Program-made: the position numbers and the translations under genes
Shown: positions 5,812 to 11,103 of the stretch, in pieces
Layout: each line of letters opens with the position of its first letter
Numbering within the stretch: position 1 is the stretch's first letter
Assembly: GCA_003161195.1 (NCBI GenBank)
Contig: PMOV01000131.1
Span: 4,099 to 15,201, forward strand
Source: Acidobacteriota bacterium
GTDB taxonomy: Bacteria; Acidobacteriota; Terriglobia; Acidiferrales; UBA7541
DNA: 11,103 nt
Direction of reading: 5' to 3'
Notes under the pieces: model-generated
Database searches by the model: none
The model's input: the letters and a program-made list of their open reading frames with translations, nothing else
What the model was told of the DNA's origin: nothing

Positions 5812-7083
5812 ATGGGTGCCAAAATTATCGGTGGATTTTTCGTCACGCTGCTGGCCATTGCCGCGCTGCTCATCATTATCGGCATCATCCTCGGCTTGCT
5901 CGCGCCATTTATCGGCAATGTGCCGGTGTCCTACAATTTCCGCAGCATCCGCGCCCGTTGGACCTCCACCATCGTCGCCGTTCTCGGCATTGCCGGCACT
6001 GTCGGCGTCTTCGTCGCCATGCTCTCGCTCGCCAACGGCTTCAAAGCCACGCTGGTGGCCTCCGGTTCGCCCGGCAACGCGCTCGTCATGCGCGCCGGCT
6101 CCCAGTCCGAAATGATGGGCGGCATCACGCTGGACTCCGTCAAGATCGTGCAAGACGCGCCGGGCATCGCGCGCGACGCCGAAGGTCCGCTGGTCACGCA
6201 GGAAGTCGTCGGCGTCATGCCATTTCCCCTGATCACCACCGGCACGGACGCCAATGTGCAGGTGCGCGGCGTTTCGGCCAACGTTCTGCGTATCCGCACC
6301 TTTGCCAGAATCGTGCAGGGCCGCATGTTTCACCCGGGACTGTACGAACTGGTCGTCGGCAAAAACGCCACTAAGACCTACGCCGGCTTGAAGTTCGGCG
6401 ATACCGTCAACTTTTCCGGCAGCACCTGGAAAGTGGTGGGCATCTTCGACGCCGGCGGTTCCTCCTTCGATTCCGAAGTGTGGTGCGACTCAAAATTATT
6501 GAACGAGGTCCTTAAGCGGCCGGACAACATCTTCCAATCCGTCACCGTGCATCTCACGTCGCCTGCGGCCTTCCAGCAGCTCAAGGATTCGCTGGTCTCC
6601 AACCCGCAGCTCAACGTCGACGTGACGCGCGAGATCGACTATTACGCCAAGCAGTCCACCGCCATGACCACCCTGATCACCGTGCTTGGGGGCCTGGTGG
6701 CCGCCATCATGGCCGTCGGCGCAGTGTTTGGCGCGCTGAACACCATGTACTCCGCGGTTTCCGAACGCGGCCGCGAAATTGCCACCATGCGCGCCGTGGG
6801 CTTCTCCAGTTGGAACGTCATCCTCTCGTTCCTGTTTGAAGCCCTGCTGATCTCCTTTGCGGGCGGCATTCTCGGCTGCTTGGCGGTGCTTCCGATCAAC
6901 GGGCTGACCACCAGCACCATGAATTTCCAAACCTTCTCGAATCTGGCCTTCGCCTTCAAAATCACCTTCAGCCTGCTCCTGATGGGCGTTCTTTTCGCCC
7001 TCGTAATGGGCATTCTGGGCGGAGTCTTCCCAGCCATCCGCGCCGCACGCCGGCCAGTGGCTCAAGCCCTCCGTGATCTGTAA
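5812..7083 (+). CDS. ABC transporter permease, FtsX/MacB-like, with extra N-terminal helix (second permease)
   Basis: A 423-residue permease paired with the preceding one. It has a long extra hydrophobic segment at the very N-terminus (about 8-33, rich in Leu and Ile). The usual family start follows: 'NFRSIRARWTSTIVAVLGI' (42-60) leading into the first standard helix (52-74). Then come a periplasmic domain (about 75-283, with 'LVVGKNATKTYAGLKFGDTV' at 180-199) and three C-terminal helices (about 285-311, 336-361, 383-407). The coupling segment 'AVSERGREIATMRAVGFS' (315-332) and the C-terminal 'PAIRAARRPVAQALRDL' are classic for the superfamily. This gives five predicted helices against four in the first permease. 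The ATG at 5812 lies 3 bases after the previous stop, with AGGAGA (5797-5802) 9 bases upstream. Met1 is supported by that site; starting later would lose it. A hairpin at 7109-7128 follows the stop. Confidence 0.93.
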   Translation: MGAKIIGGFFVTLLAIAALLIIIGIILGLLAPFIGNVPVSYNFRSIRARWTSTIVAVLGIAGTVGVFVAMLSLANGFKATLVASGSPGNALVMRAGSQSEMMGGITLDSVKIVQDAPGIARDAEGPLVTQEVVGVMPFPLITTGTDANVQVRGVSANVLRIRTFARIVQGRMFHPGLYELVVGKNATKTYAGLKFGDTVNFSGSTWKVVGIFDAGGSSFDSEVWCDSKLLNEVLKRPDNIFQSVTVHLTSPAAFQQLKDSLVSNPQLNVDVTREIDYYAKQSTAMTTLITVLGGLVAAIMAVGAVFGALNTMYSAVSERGREIATMRAVGFSSWNVILSFLFEALLISFAGGILGCLAVLPINGLTTSTMNFQTFSNLAFAFKITFSLLLMGVLFALVMGILGGVFPAIRAARRPVAQALRDL

Positions 7084-7108
7084 ATTTTCGCGTAGTCGCG
7101 CACCACGT

Positions 7109-7128
7109 TGCTGAGTCTTGCCTCAGCA
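7109..7128 (+). terminator. Weak candidate terminator of the exporter operon
   Basis: TGCTGAG and CTCAGCA pair over 7 bases around a 6-base loop, 25 bases after the second permease stop. Only a short ATTTGT follows, so a true intrinsic terminator is uncertain, but the position is right. Confidence 0.4.
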
Positions 7129-7149
7129 TTTGTGGGGGCGCCGCTCATC

Positions 7150-7177
7150 CTGCGCGGTGTTGTTAGCACTGCGCGGT
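7150..7177. repeat. 9-base direct repeat, 19-base period
   Basis: CTGCGCGGT occurs at 7150-7158 and 7169-7177 in the gap between the exporter operon and the phosphatase gene. The 19-base spacing equals that of the repeat at 2625-2653, although the sequences differ. Function unknown; it may be chance in a GC-rich gap. Confidence 0.35.
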
Positions 7178-7216
7178 CTCGCCTCTAGCATTGGTAGTGG
7201 CGCAGCATGCATTCTT

Positions 7217-7252
7217 CCTCGGTGGCCTCCGCGCCCTCTGTGATCTCTGGGT
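7217..7252. repeat. Degenerate 9-base tandem repeat (four units)
   Basis: Four successive 9-base units begin at 7217, 7226, 7235 and 7244. They share roughly the pattern CCTC-N-G-T/G-G-N, the last unit being the most diverged. The stretch is non-coding and lies about 100 bases before the phosphatase gene. From memory, strings of this CCTCTGTG kind recur in intergenic DNA of Acidobacteriota and some other soil phyla; I could not check this. Confidence 0.4.
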
Positions 7253-7320
7253 AACTCTTAGCCTTTCCTCACCGTGGCTATCCCCGCGCCTCTAATCCCC
7301 CACCCCCCGCGAGCCCATGT

Positions 7321-7326
7321 TACAAT
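7321..7326 (+). promoter_or_regulatory. Candidate -10 box (TACAAT) for the phosphatase gene
   Basis: TACAAT ends 24 bases before the ATG at 7351, which leaves a leader of about 17 bases. No recognisable -35 lies upstream; that region is a C-rich run. The gene also lacks a clear ribosome binding site. The box is the same hexamer as at 2550-2555. Confidence 0.35.
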
Positions 7327-7350
7327 CCCTCCCTTGAGACCTCAGGCCGC

Positions 7351-9117
7351 ATGACCGGTATGACCGAAACGATTCCGACACCAGGCGTGGGTGAAGCGGT
7401 CCTGGAAGTGGTGTCCCCAGACGGCGCGCGTCGTTACGCTCGCGTGGCACAAAGCCCCTTCCTCATCGGCCGCGGCGCAGAAACCGGCAATCATCTCCAA
7501 CTCTCCGACCGCCGCATCTCCCGCGAGTGCGCCGCCATCATCGTCGAGGGCAACAAATTCCACCTCGAAGACAAAGGCCAGCGCCGCGGCCTGTACGTCA
7601 ACAACGAAAAAATCGAAAGCCGCGAGCTCAAAGACGGCGACATCATCACCTTCGGCCTCGAAGATTCCTACGAAATCGTCTTCCGCTCCTCCGCCGGCTC
7701 CAACGAACAAGATCTCCCGCATCTCCTCACGCGCATCGAAAATATCACTTCCTCCGAGCCCGGCACTGGCGGCCTGCGCAAACTCAACATGCTGCTCGAA
7801 GCCAGCAAGCTTCTCCATTCCCAGCTTCCGCTCGATTCCGTCCTCGGCACCATGCTCGACCACGCCGTTAGCGTCACTGACGCCGACCGCGGCCTGCTCC
7901 TCGAAGCCGACGCCGCCGGCAAACTGCAAGTCCGCTTCGCCCGCCGCGCCGGCGGCATGCGCCTTCCGCCGGAAAGCCTCACGCCCAGCCAAACCGCTAT
8001 CCAGCTCGCCCTGCGCCAGGGCACCCCGGTCATCACCGAAGACGTCGCGCAAGCCGATATGGACCTGCAAGTCGCGCAAAGCATCGTCGCCCAGCGCCTG
8101 CGCTCCGTCGTCGTCATTCCGCTCTACGCCATGTCCCGCGCCAACACCGACGAATCCATGGTCAACATCAAGCGCGGCCATTTCCTCGGCGTCATCTATC
8201 TGGACTCGCGCCGCCCCGCCGCCTTCTCCAAACTCGACCGCCAAATCCTCGACGCCCTCGCCGCCGACGCCGCCAGCATCTTGGACAATGCTCGCCTCGT
8301 CGAACGCGAACGCGAACGCCAAAAAATGGAGCAGGAAATCAACATCGCCCGCGACATTCAGCAGGCCCTCCTCCCACGCGACTTCCGCGAATACCCCCAC
8401 CTCTCCGTTACCGGCATCAATTTCCCCTGCTTGTCCGTCGGCGGCGACTATTTCGACATCTTCCCGCTAAGCGATAAGCGCACCGCCTTCTTAATCGCCG
8501 ACGTCTCCGGCAAAGGCTTGGGCGCCGCGCTGCTCACCACCATGCTTCAGGGCGCGCTCTCCGCCATGACCCTCGGGACCGACCCCGCCTTGGTCTTCAA
8601 CCACGTAAACCGTTTCCTCTGCAGCCACGCCGAAATTGGCCGCTACGCCACCATGTTCTTCGGCATCGTAGACCTGCAAGGCCATCTCGAATTCATTAAC
8701 GCCGGCCACCCTTCGCCCATTCTCCTCCGCAAAGGCGAAGCCATCGAAGCCTTCGCCGAAGGCTCCTTCCCGGTCGGCCTGGTCCCCGAAGCCGAATACA
8801 CCGCCGTCTGCCTCAAACTCGAACCCGGCGACACCATGGTCCTCTTCAGCGACGGCGTCACCGAGGCCATGGATCCCGCCGAAGAACTCTACGGCGTCCC
8901 CCGCTTGAAGGACTTGCTCAACGGCCGCCTCGAATGCCCGCTGGAAGATCTCCAGAAGTGCGTCCTCGAATCGGTAGAAACTTTCACTCGCGGCGCCAGC
9001 CAGGCCGACGACCTCACTCTTCTCATCGTCCGCTACCGCGCCTCTGCCACTAACAACGCCGGCACCGATACCGACACCAACCTCCGCGCCAACAATTCCC
9101 CCAACCCCACAGTCTGA
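7351..9117 (+). CDS. FHA-GAF-SpoIIE (PP2C-type) serine phosphatase
   Basis: A 588-residue cytoplasmic signalling protein with three domains. An FHA domain (about 18-112) has 'LIGRGAETGNHLQLSDRRIS'; Gly40, Arg41, Ser57 and Arg58 of the phosphothreonine pocket are present, but the usual His after SRx is Cys60. A GAF sensor domain (about 158-316, 'ADRGLLLEAD', 'VVVIPLYA', 'FLGVIYLDSR') follows. A charged helical linker (312-342, 'ERERERQKMEQEINIARDIQ') leads to the SpoIIE/PP2C phosphatase (about 345-562). Metal-binding motifs are intact: 'GGDYFD' with Asp366, 'ADVSGKG' with Asp384, 'FSDGVTEA' with Asp501, and 'QADDLTLL' with Asp553-Asp554. 'NAGHP' (450-454) is also present. It should dephosphorylate a Ser/Thr phosphoprotein, perhaps an anti-sigma-factor antagonist as RsbU does, but no partner is nearby. 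An Asn/Thr-rich tail (565-588) has no domain. Start: ATG 7351, or in-frame ATG 7360; neither has a strong ribosome binding site. It is a single transcription unit. Confidence 0.94.
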   Translation: MTGMTETIPTPGVGEAVLEVVSPDGARRYARVAQSPFLIGRGAETGNHLQLSDRRISRECAAIIVEGNKFHLEDKGQRRGLYVNNEKIESRELKDGDIITFGLEDSYEIVFRSSAGSNEQDLPHLLTRIENITSSEPGTGGLRKLNMLLEASKLLHSQLPLDSVLGTMLDHAVSVTDADRGLLLEADAAGKLQVRFARRAGGMRLPPESLTPSQTAIQLALRQGTPVITEDVAQADMDLQVAQSIVAQRLRSVVVIPLYAMSRANTDESMVNIKRGHFLGVIYLDSRRPAAFSKLDRQILDALAADAASILDNARLVERERERQKMEQEINIARDIQQALLPRDFREYPHLSVTGINFPCLSVGGDYFDIFPLSDKRTAFLIADVSGKGLGAALLTTMLQGALSAMTLGTDPALVFNHVNRFLCSHAEIGRYATMFFGIVDLQGHLEFINAGHPSPILLRKGEAIEAFAEGSFPVGLVPEAEYTAVCLKLEPGDTMVLFSDGVTEAMDPAEELYGVPRLKDLLNGRLECPLEDLQKCVLESVETFTRGASQADDLTLLIVRYRASATNNAGTDTDTNLRANNSPNPTV

Positions 9118-9128
9118 TCGCATGTATC

Positions 9129-9154
9129 ACTGGGTTTGCTTCAGCAAACCCGGT
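9129..9154 (+). terminator. Hairpin after the phosphatase gene, TTCA loop
   Basis: An 11-pair stem with one T-G wobble (arms 9129-9139 and 9144-9154) closes a TTCA loop, starting 11 bases after the stop codon. No T-tract follows, so termination would need a factor such as Rho, or the hairpin may stabilise the mRNA end. Its core, GGGTTTGC and GCAAACCC, is perfect. Confidence 0.5.
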
Positions 9155-9160
9155 CAGCCA

Positions 9161-9188
9161 TGGGGCGCCAGCAAATGAGTCCGCCCCA
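9161..9188 (+). terminator. Second hairpin after the phosphatase gene
   Basis: TGGGGCG and CGCCCCA pair over 7 bases around a 14-base loop, 6 bases after the first hairpin. There is again no T-tract. Together the two may act as one termination or RNA-protection zone. Confidence 0.3.
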
Positions 9189-9328
9189 GGGCAACATTGG
9201 CTAAAGACCTGCCACCCTCCCGGTGCCATCGCCAGCTACGCCTATGCCCTCGACGCCAGCGAACAGCCCCGCGCCGTCTCACGCCGCCGTCTCATCCCAT
9301 TCGAATGATATCCCATAGGTAAAATATC

Positions 9329-9357
9329 TTGACAATATAGCGATCCCATGCTACTGT
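9329..9357 (+). promoter_or_regulatory. Candidate sigma-70 promoter, TTGACA-17-TACTGT
   Basis: A perfect -35 (TTGACA, 9329-9334) is followed by a 17-base spacer and TACTGT (9352-9357; TA and the final T match). It lies in the most AT-rich part of the window. The palindrome CATTCGAATG (9298-9307) sits 21 bases upstream of the -35 and could be an operator. The only downstream gene is galK, which gives a leader of about 360 bases. This is the best-matching promoter in the window. Confidence 0.5.
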
Positions 9358-9505
9358 CTGGTATGTTAGCAAGCCCCGCCCTCGCGCCTCCTTCCCGCCA
9401 AGCCTCGGCCTCCATCCTCTCGCCCCGGCTCCGCCCATCTTCCCGGCGCGCGGACGCCCTGCACAACCAAATTCATGTGCCGCAAACTTGCCCCTTTAGA
9501 ATGAT

Positions 9506-9559
9506 AACGATACGAATTGCTCCCCGCGTAAACCCTTTCCCCTCACAACGATACAAATT
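9506..9559. repeat. 13-base direct repeat spaced 41 bases upstream of galK
   Basis: AACGATACGAATT (9506-9518) recurs as AACGATACAAATT (9547-9559), with one mismatch in 13. The 41-base period is about four helical turns, so both copies face the same side of the DNA. That fits a pair of regulator sites for galK, but no regulator gene is in view. Confidence 0.45.
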
Positions 9560-9712
9560 CCCCTACCGTACACCCCGCCGCCGCTCCATCCAACTCCTAT
9601 CCTGTTTGTTTTCAATAATGTCTGTCGGGGGCTCTGCAAGCATAGGTGGACTGGTGCTCTCGGGTGCCCCCATCGAACTGGCAGCAGACCCAGCATCGCT
9701 GAATCCGTCAAA

Positions 9713-9718
9713 GGGAGG
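9713..9718 (+). promoter_or_regulatory. Ribosome binding site favouring the galK TTG start
   Basis: GGGAGG, the strongest Shine-Dalgarno match in the window, lies 5 bases before TTG 9724 and 38 bases before the in-frame ATG 9757. It supports the rarer TTG start. Confidence 0.6.
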
Positions 9719-9723
9719 TTGTC

Positions 9724-10917
9724 TTGCGGCCGCCTTTGTTTGATAAGAATACCTACATGGATCAGGCTCGCGCGCTGTTGGCGAAATTCAATTCGAGATT
9801 CCACTCCGCGGCGAAAGTGTACCGCGCCCCCGGCCGCGTGAATCTGATCGGCGAGCATACCGATTACAACGACGGCTTCGTCCTCCCGGCCGCCATTGGA
9901 TTCTCCTGCTGGGTCGCCCTCGCTCCTCGCGATGATCGCCAACTGGTCCTCTATTCGGAAAACTTCGACGACTCCGTGGAGGTAAATCTCGACGATCGCC
10001 ATCTTCACGCCACCGGCAAATGGTCGGACTATCCCATCGGCGTAGCCGCGACTTTGGAGCAAGCGGGCTACCGGCTGCCCGGAGCTAACCTGTACATCGC
10101 TGGTGACGTGCCCTTGGGCGCCGGTCTAAGTTCTTCCGCGGCTGTCGAAGTCTCCACGGCTTTCGCGCTCATGGATGCGGCCAGGCATCCCATCGATTTA
10201 AAAAAGCTGGCGCTTCTCTGCCAGCGCGCCGAAAACGAATTTGTCGGCGCCCGCTGCGGAATCATGGACCAATTTATTTCCTGCCATGGTCGCGCCGGCA
10301 ACGCCCTGCTGCTCGATTGCCGCTCGCTGGATTTTCAGTTGCTGCGGCTGCCCCCGCAAATCCGCCTGGTCATTTGCAATACCATGGTGCAGCACAAACA
10401 CGAATCCAGCGGATACAACGCGCGCCGCGCGCAATGCGAAGAAGGCGTCCGCAAACTCTCCAAGGTCTATCCGCAAATGCGCGCCTTGCGCGATATCTCG
10501 CTCAGCGATCTGGAAAGCCATCGCAGCCTGTTGAGCGAAGTCGTTTACAGACGTTGCCGCCATATCGTGACCGAAAACGCGCGCACGCTCGCCTTTGCCT
10601 CCGCTCTGCGATCCGGCGACACCGCCGCGTTGCCTCAACTCATGACCGATGCGCACCGCAGTATCCGCGACGACTTCGAGGTCAGCTGCCAGGAACTCGA
10701 TATCATGGTACAACTCGCCGAGCAGCAGCCCGGCGTTCTTGGAGCGCGCATGACCGGCGGCGGTTTTGGCGGATGCACCATCAATCTTGTGGAGGCATCC
10801 GCGTCCGATGCGTTTTGTGAACGGGTTGCTCAAGGCTACGCAGCGGCCACGGGCCACTATCCAAACATCTACGTCTGCGAAGCGTCGCAAGGCGTAGGAA
10901 TGGCGGACGCATCCTGA
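9724..10917 (+). CDS. galK: Galactokinase
   Basis: A 397-residue GHMP-family kinase that phosphorylates alpha-D-galactose with ATP to galactose-1-phosphate, the first committed Leloir step, in the cytosol. The galactokinase signature 'GRVNLIGEHTDYNDGFVLP' (37-55) is intact, with Arg38 near the transferred phosphate and Glu44, His45 and Asp47 for sugar binding. The GHMP ATP-binding motif is 'PLGAGLSSSAA' (130-140). The catalytic Asp is Asp182 in 'CGIMDQF', and the third motif is 'ARMTGGGFGG' (341-350). The TTG at 9724 is chosen because GGGAGG lies 5 bases upstream. The in-frame ATG at 9757 gives 386 residues, nearer the usual 380-390, but has no good ribosome binding site. The extra 11 residues are not conserved in the family, so the start is uncertain while the identity is not. 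galT follows after 4 bases. The long leader upstream suggests regulated expression. Confidence 0.96.
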   Translation: MRPPLFDKNTYMDQARALLAKFNSRFHSAAKVYRAPGRVNLIGEHTDYNDGFVLPAAIGFSCWVALAPRDDRQLVLYSENFDDSVEVNLDDRHLHATGKWSDYPIGVAATLEQAGYRLPGANLYIAGDVPLGAGLSSSAAVEVSTAFALMDAARHPIDLKKLALLCQRAENEFVGARCGIMDQFISCHGRAGNALLLDCRSLDFQLLRLPPQIRLVICNTMVQHKHESSGYNARRAQCEEGVRKLSKVYPQMRALRDISLSDLESHRSLLSEVVYRRCRHIVTENARTLAFASALRSGDTAALPQLMTDAHRSIRDDFEVSCQELDIMVQLAEQQPGVLGARMTGGGFGGCTINLVEASASDAFCERVAQGYAAATGHYPNIYVCEASQGVGMADAS

Positions 10918-10921
10918 TCTT

Positions 10922-11103
10922 ATGAGCGATTGCGCACTGCAAAACACGCCGCACCGGCGTTTCGATCCGCTGACTCGCGAATGGGTGTTGGTCTCCCCAC
11001 ACCGCACGCAAAGCGCTGGCAGGCCCCAGCGGGTGCTACCGGATGGCTACACGCGACCGGTGAACGGTCCGCAAAAATTACGCTTCAGCCATCACACCAC
11101 GCA
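10922..11103 (+). CDS. galT: Galactose-1-phosphate uridylyltransferase, N-terminal part (runs off the window; possible frameshifts)
   Basis: The first 60 codons of a GalT, which exchanges UMP between UDP-glucose and galactose-1-phosphate, the step after GalK. 'PHRRFDPLTREWVLVSPHRT' (residues 10-29) is the conserved opening of the family. After this the frame stays open, but the residues (SAGRPQRVLPDGYTRPVNG) no longer match. The expected K-R-P-W-Q-G segment is visible only in the +1 frame, as KRWQ at 11011-11022. Further on, 'NYASA' (11076-11090) in a third frame resembles the family's 'NP.YAST' segment, just after a run of five A. So single-base indels near 11010 and 11073 are likely, either sequence errors or a decaying gene. 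The zinc-ligand and catalytic HPH regions lie outside the window. The ATG at 10922 is 4 bases after the galK stop, with only a weak ribosome binding site. Identity rests on the N-terminus and on galK next door. Confidence 0.75.
   Translation, partial: MSDCALQNTPHRRFDPLTREWVLVSPHRTQSAGRPQRVLPDGYTRPVNGPQKLRFSHHTT

Larger units (their letters stand above)
9118..9723. other. 606-base gene-free region before galK
   Basis: No gene here is convincing. An open frame at 9348-9743 is very rich in Arg, Pro and Ser and lacks a plausible start. The region contains two hairpins after the phosphatase gene (9129-9154 and 9161-9188), the palindrome CATTCGAATG (9298-9307), an AT-rich island, a TTGACA-17-TACTGT promoter candidate (9329-9357), and a repeat pair (9506-9518 and 9547-9559). 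GGGGGC at 9627-9632 could pair with GCCCCC at 9666-9671 in the leader RNA. It reads as the terminator zone of one gene and a long regulatory leader of galK. Confidence 0.5.

Noticed and set aside
4609..6333. 574-codon open frame on the minus strand
   Set aside because: It is antisense to both permease genes, and its composition (Gly, Asp, Glu, His, Gln) is the usual shadow of a GC-rich coding strand. The plus-strand genes have clear families and ribosome binding sites.
7342..8400. 352-codon open frame on the minus strand opposite the phosphatase
   Set aside because: Shadow frame rich in Ala, Gly, Glu and Phe. The plus strand encodes intact FHA, GAF and PP2C motifs.
9120..9308. Open frame without a start codon that ends like a protein C-terminus ('SRRRLIPFE' then stop)
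   Set aside because: The tail looks protein-like, but there is no ATG, GTG or TTG start with a ribosome binding site. It runs through two hairpins and I recognise no family. It could be a gene remnant, which I cannot support.
9497..9502. TAGAAT box as a second galK promoter
   Set aside because: The hexamer matches the other boxes, but it has no -35 and still leaves more than 200 bases to galK. The TTGACA promoter upstream is better.
9348..9743. Open frame of 131 codons before galK on the plus strand
   Set aside because: It is rich in Arg, Pro and Ser, matches no family I know, has no ribosome binding site at its start and overlaps the candidate -10 box and the galK start. It is best seen as non-coding leader.
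9496..10062. Minus-strand open frame over the galK leader and start
   Set aside because: No family, no ribosome binding site, and it overlaps the conserved galactokinase signature on the other strand.
1..11103. CRISPR array, tRNA, rRNA, insertion sequence or prophage
   Set aside because: I looked for regularly spaced repeats, cloverleaf-like stems, transposase or integrase motifs and phage proteins and saw none; the repeats present are isolated pairs.

Overview
The window is GC-rich bacterial DNA, densely coding, with third codon positions dominated by C and G. Several things suggest a soil Acidobacteriota genome or metagenome contig: a DUF6526-type small membrane protein, a stand-alone DUF427 protein, an FHA-GAF-SpoIIE phosphatase, and repeated TAGAAT/TACAAT -10-like boxes in the gaps. 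This assignment is inference from gene content and style; there is no rRNA or other phylogenetic marker here. Both ends cut through genes.

Layout. At 1-492 is the C-terminal half of an aldo/keto reductase, followed after 28 bases by a complete short-chain dehydrogenase (521-1315), probably co-transcribed. Hairpins at 1331-1350 and 1378-1413 separate this pair from a convergent minus-strand gene for a DUF6526 membrane protein (1441-1875). That gene diverges from a 94-residue DUF427 protein (2045-2329). A 345-base gap with three sets of short direct repeats leads to a four-gene operon (2675-7083). It encodes an HlyD/MacA-like adaptor, a MacB/LolD-like ATPase and two FtsX/MacB-like permeases, the last three overlapping or nearly so. 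This is a tripartite-efflux type ABC exporter without an outer-membrane channel gene in view. After a 267-base gap comes a 588-residue FHA-GAF-SpoIIE (PP2C) phosphatase (7351-9117). A 606-base gap then holds two hairpins, a good TTGACA-17-TACTGT promoter candidate and a 13-base repeat spaced 41 bases. The window ends with galactokinase galK (9724-10917) and the beginning of galT (10922 onward), a Leloir-pathway pair.

How the genes work together. The exporter genes form a self-contained inner-membrane and periplasmic assembly whose substrate cannot be read from sequence. GalK and GalT would carry galactose through galactose-1-phosphate to UDP-galactose and glucose-1-phosphate. The phosphatase is a signalling protein whose partner kinase or anti-sigma factor is not in the window.

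I see no clear new multi-gene system, CRISPR array, tRNA, rRNA, insertion sequence or prophage. The points most worth a second look are the apparent loss of reading frame in galT at the right end, the long regulatory-looking leader of galK, the extra N-terminal membrane helix in the second permease, and the repeats in front of the exporter operon.
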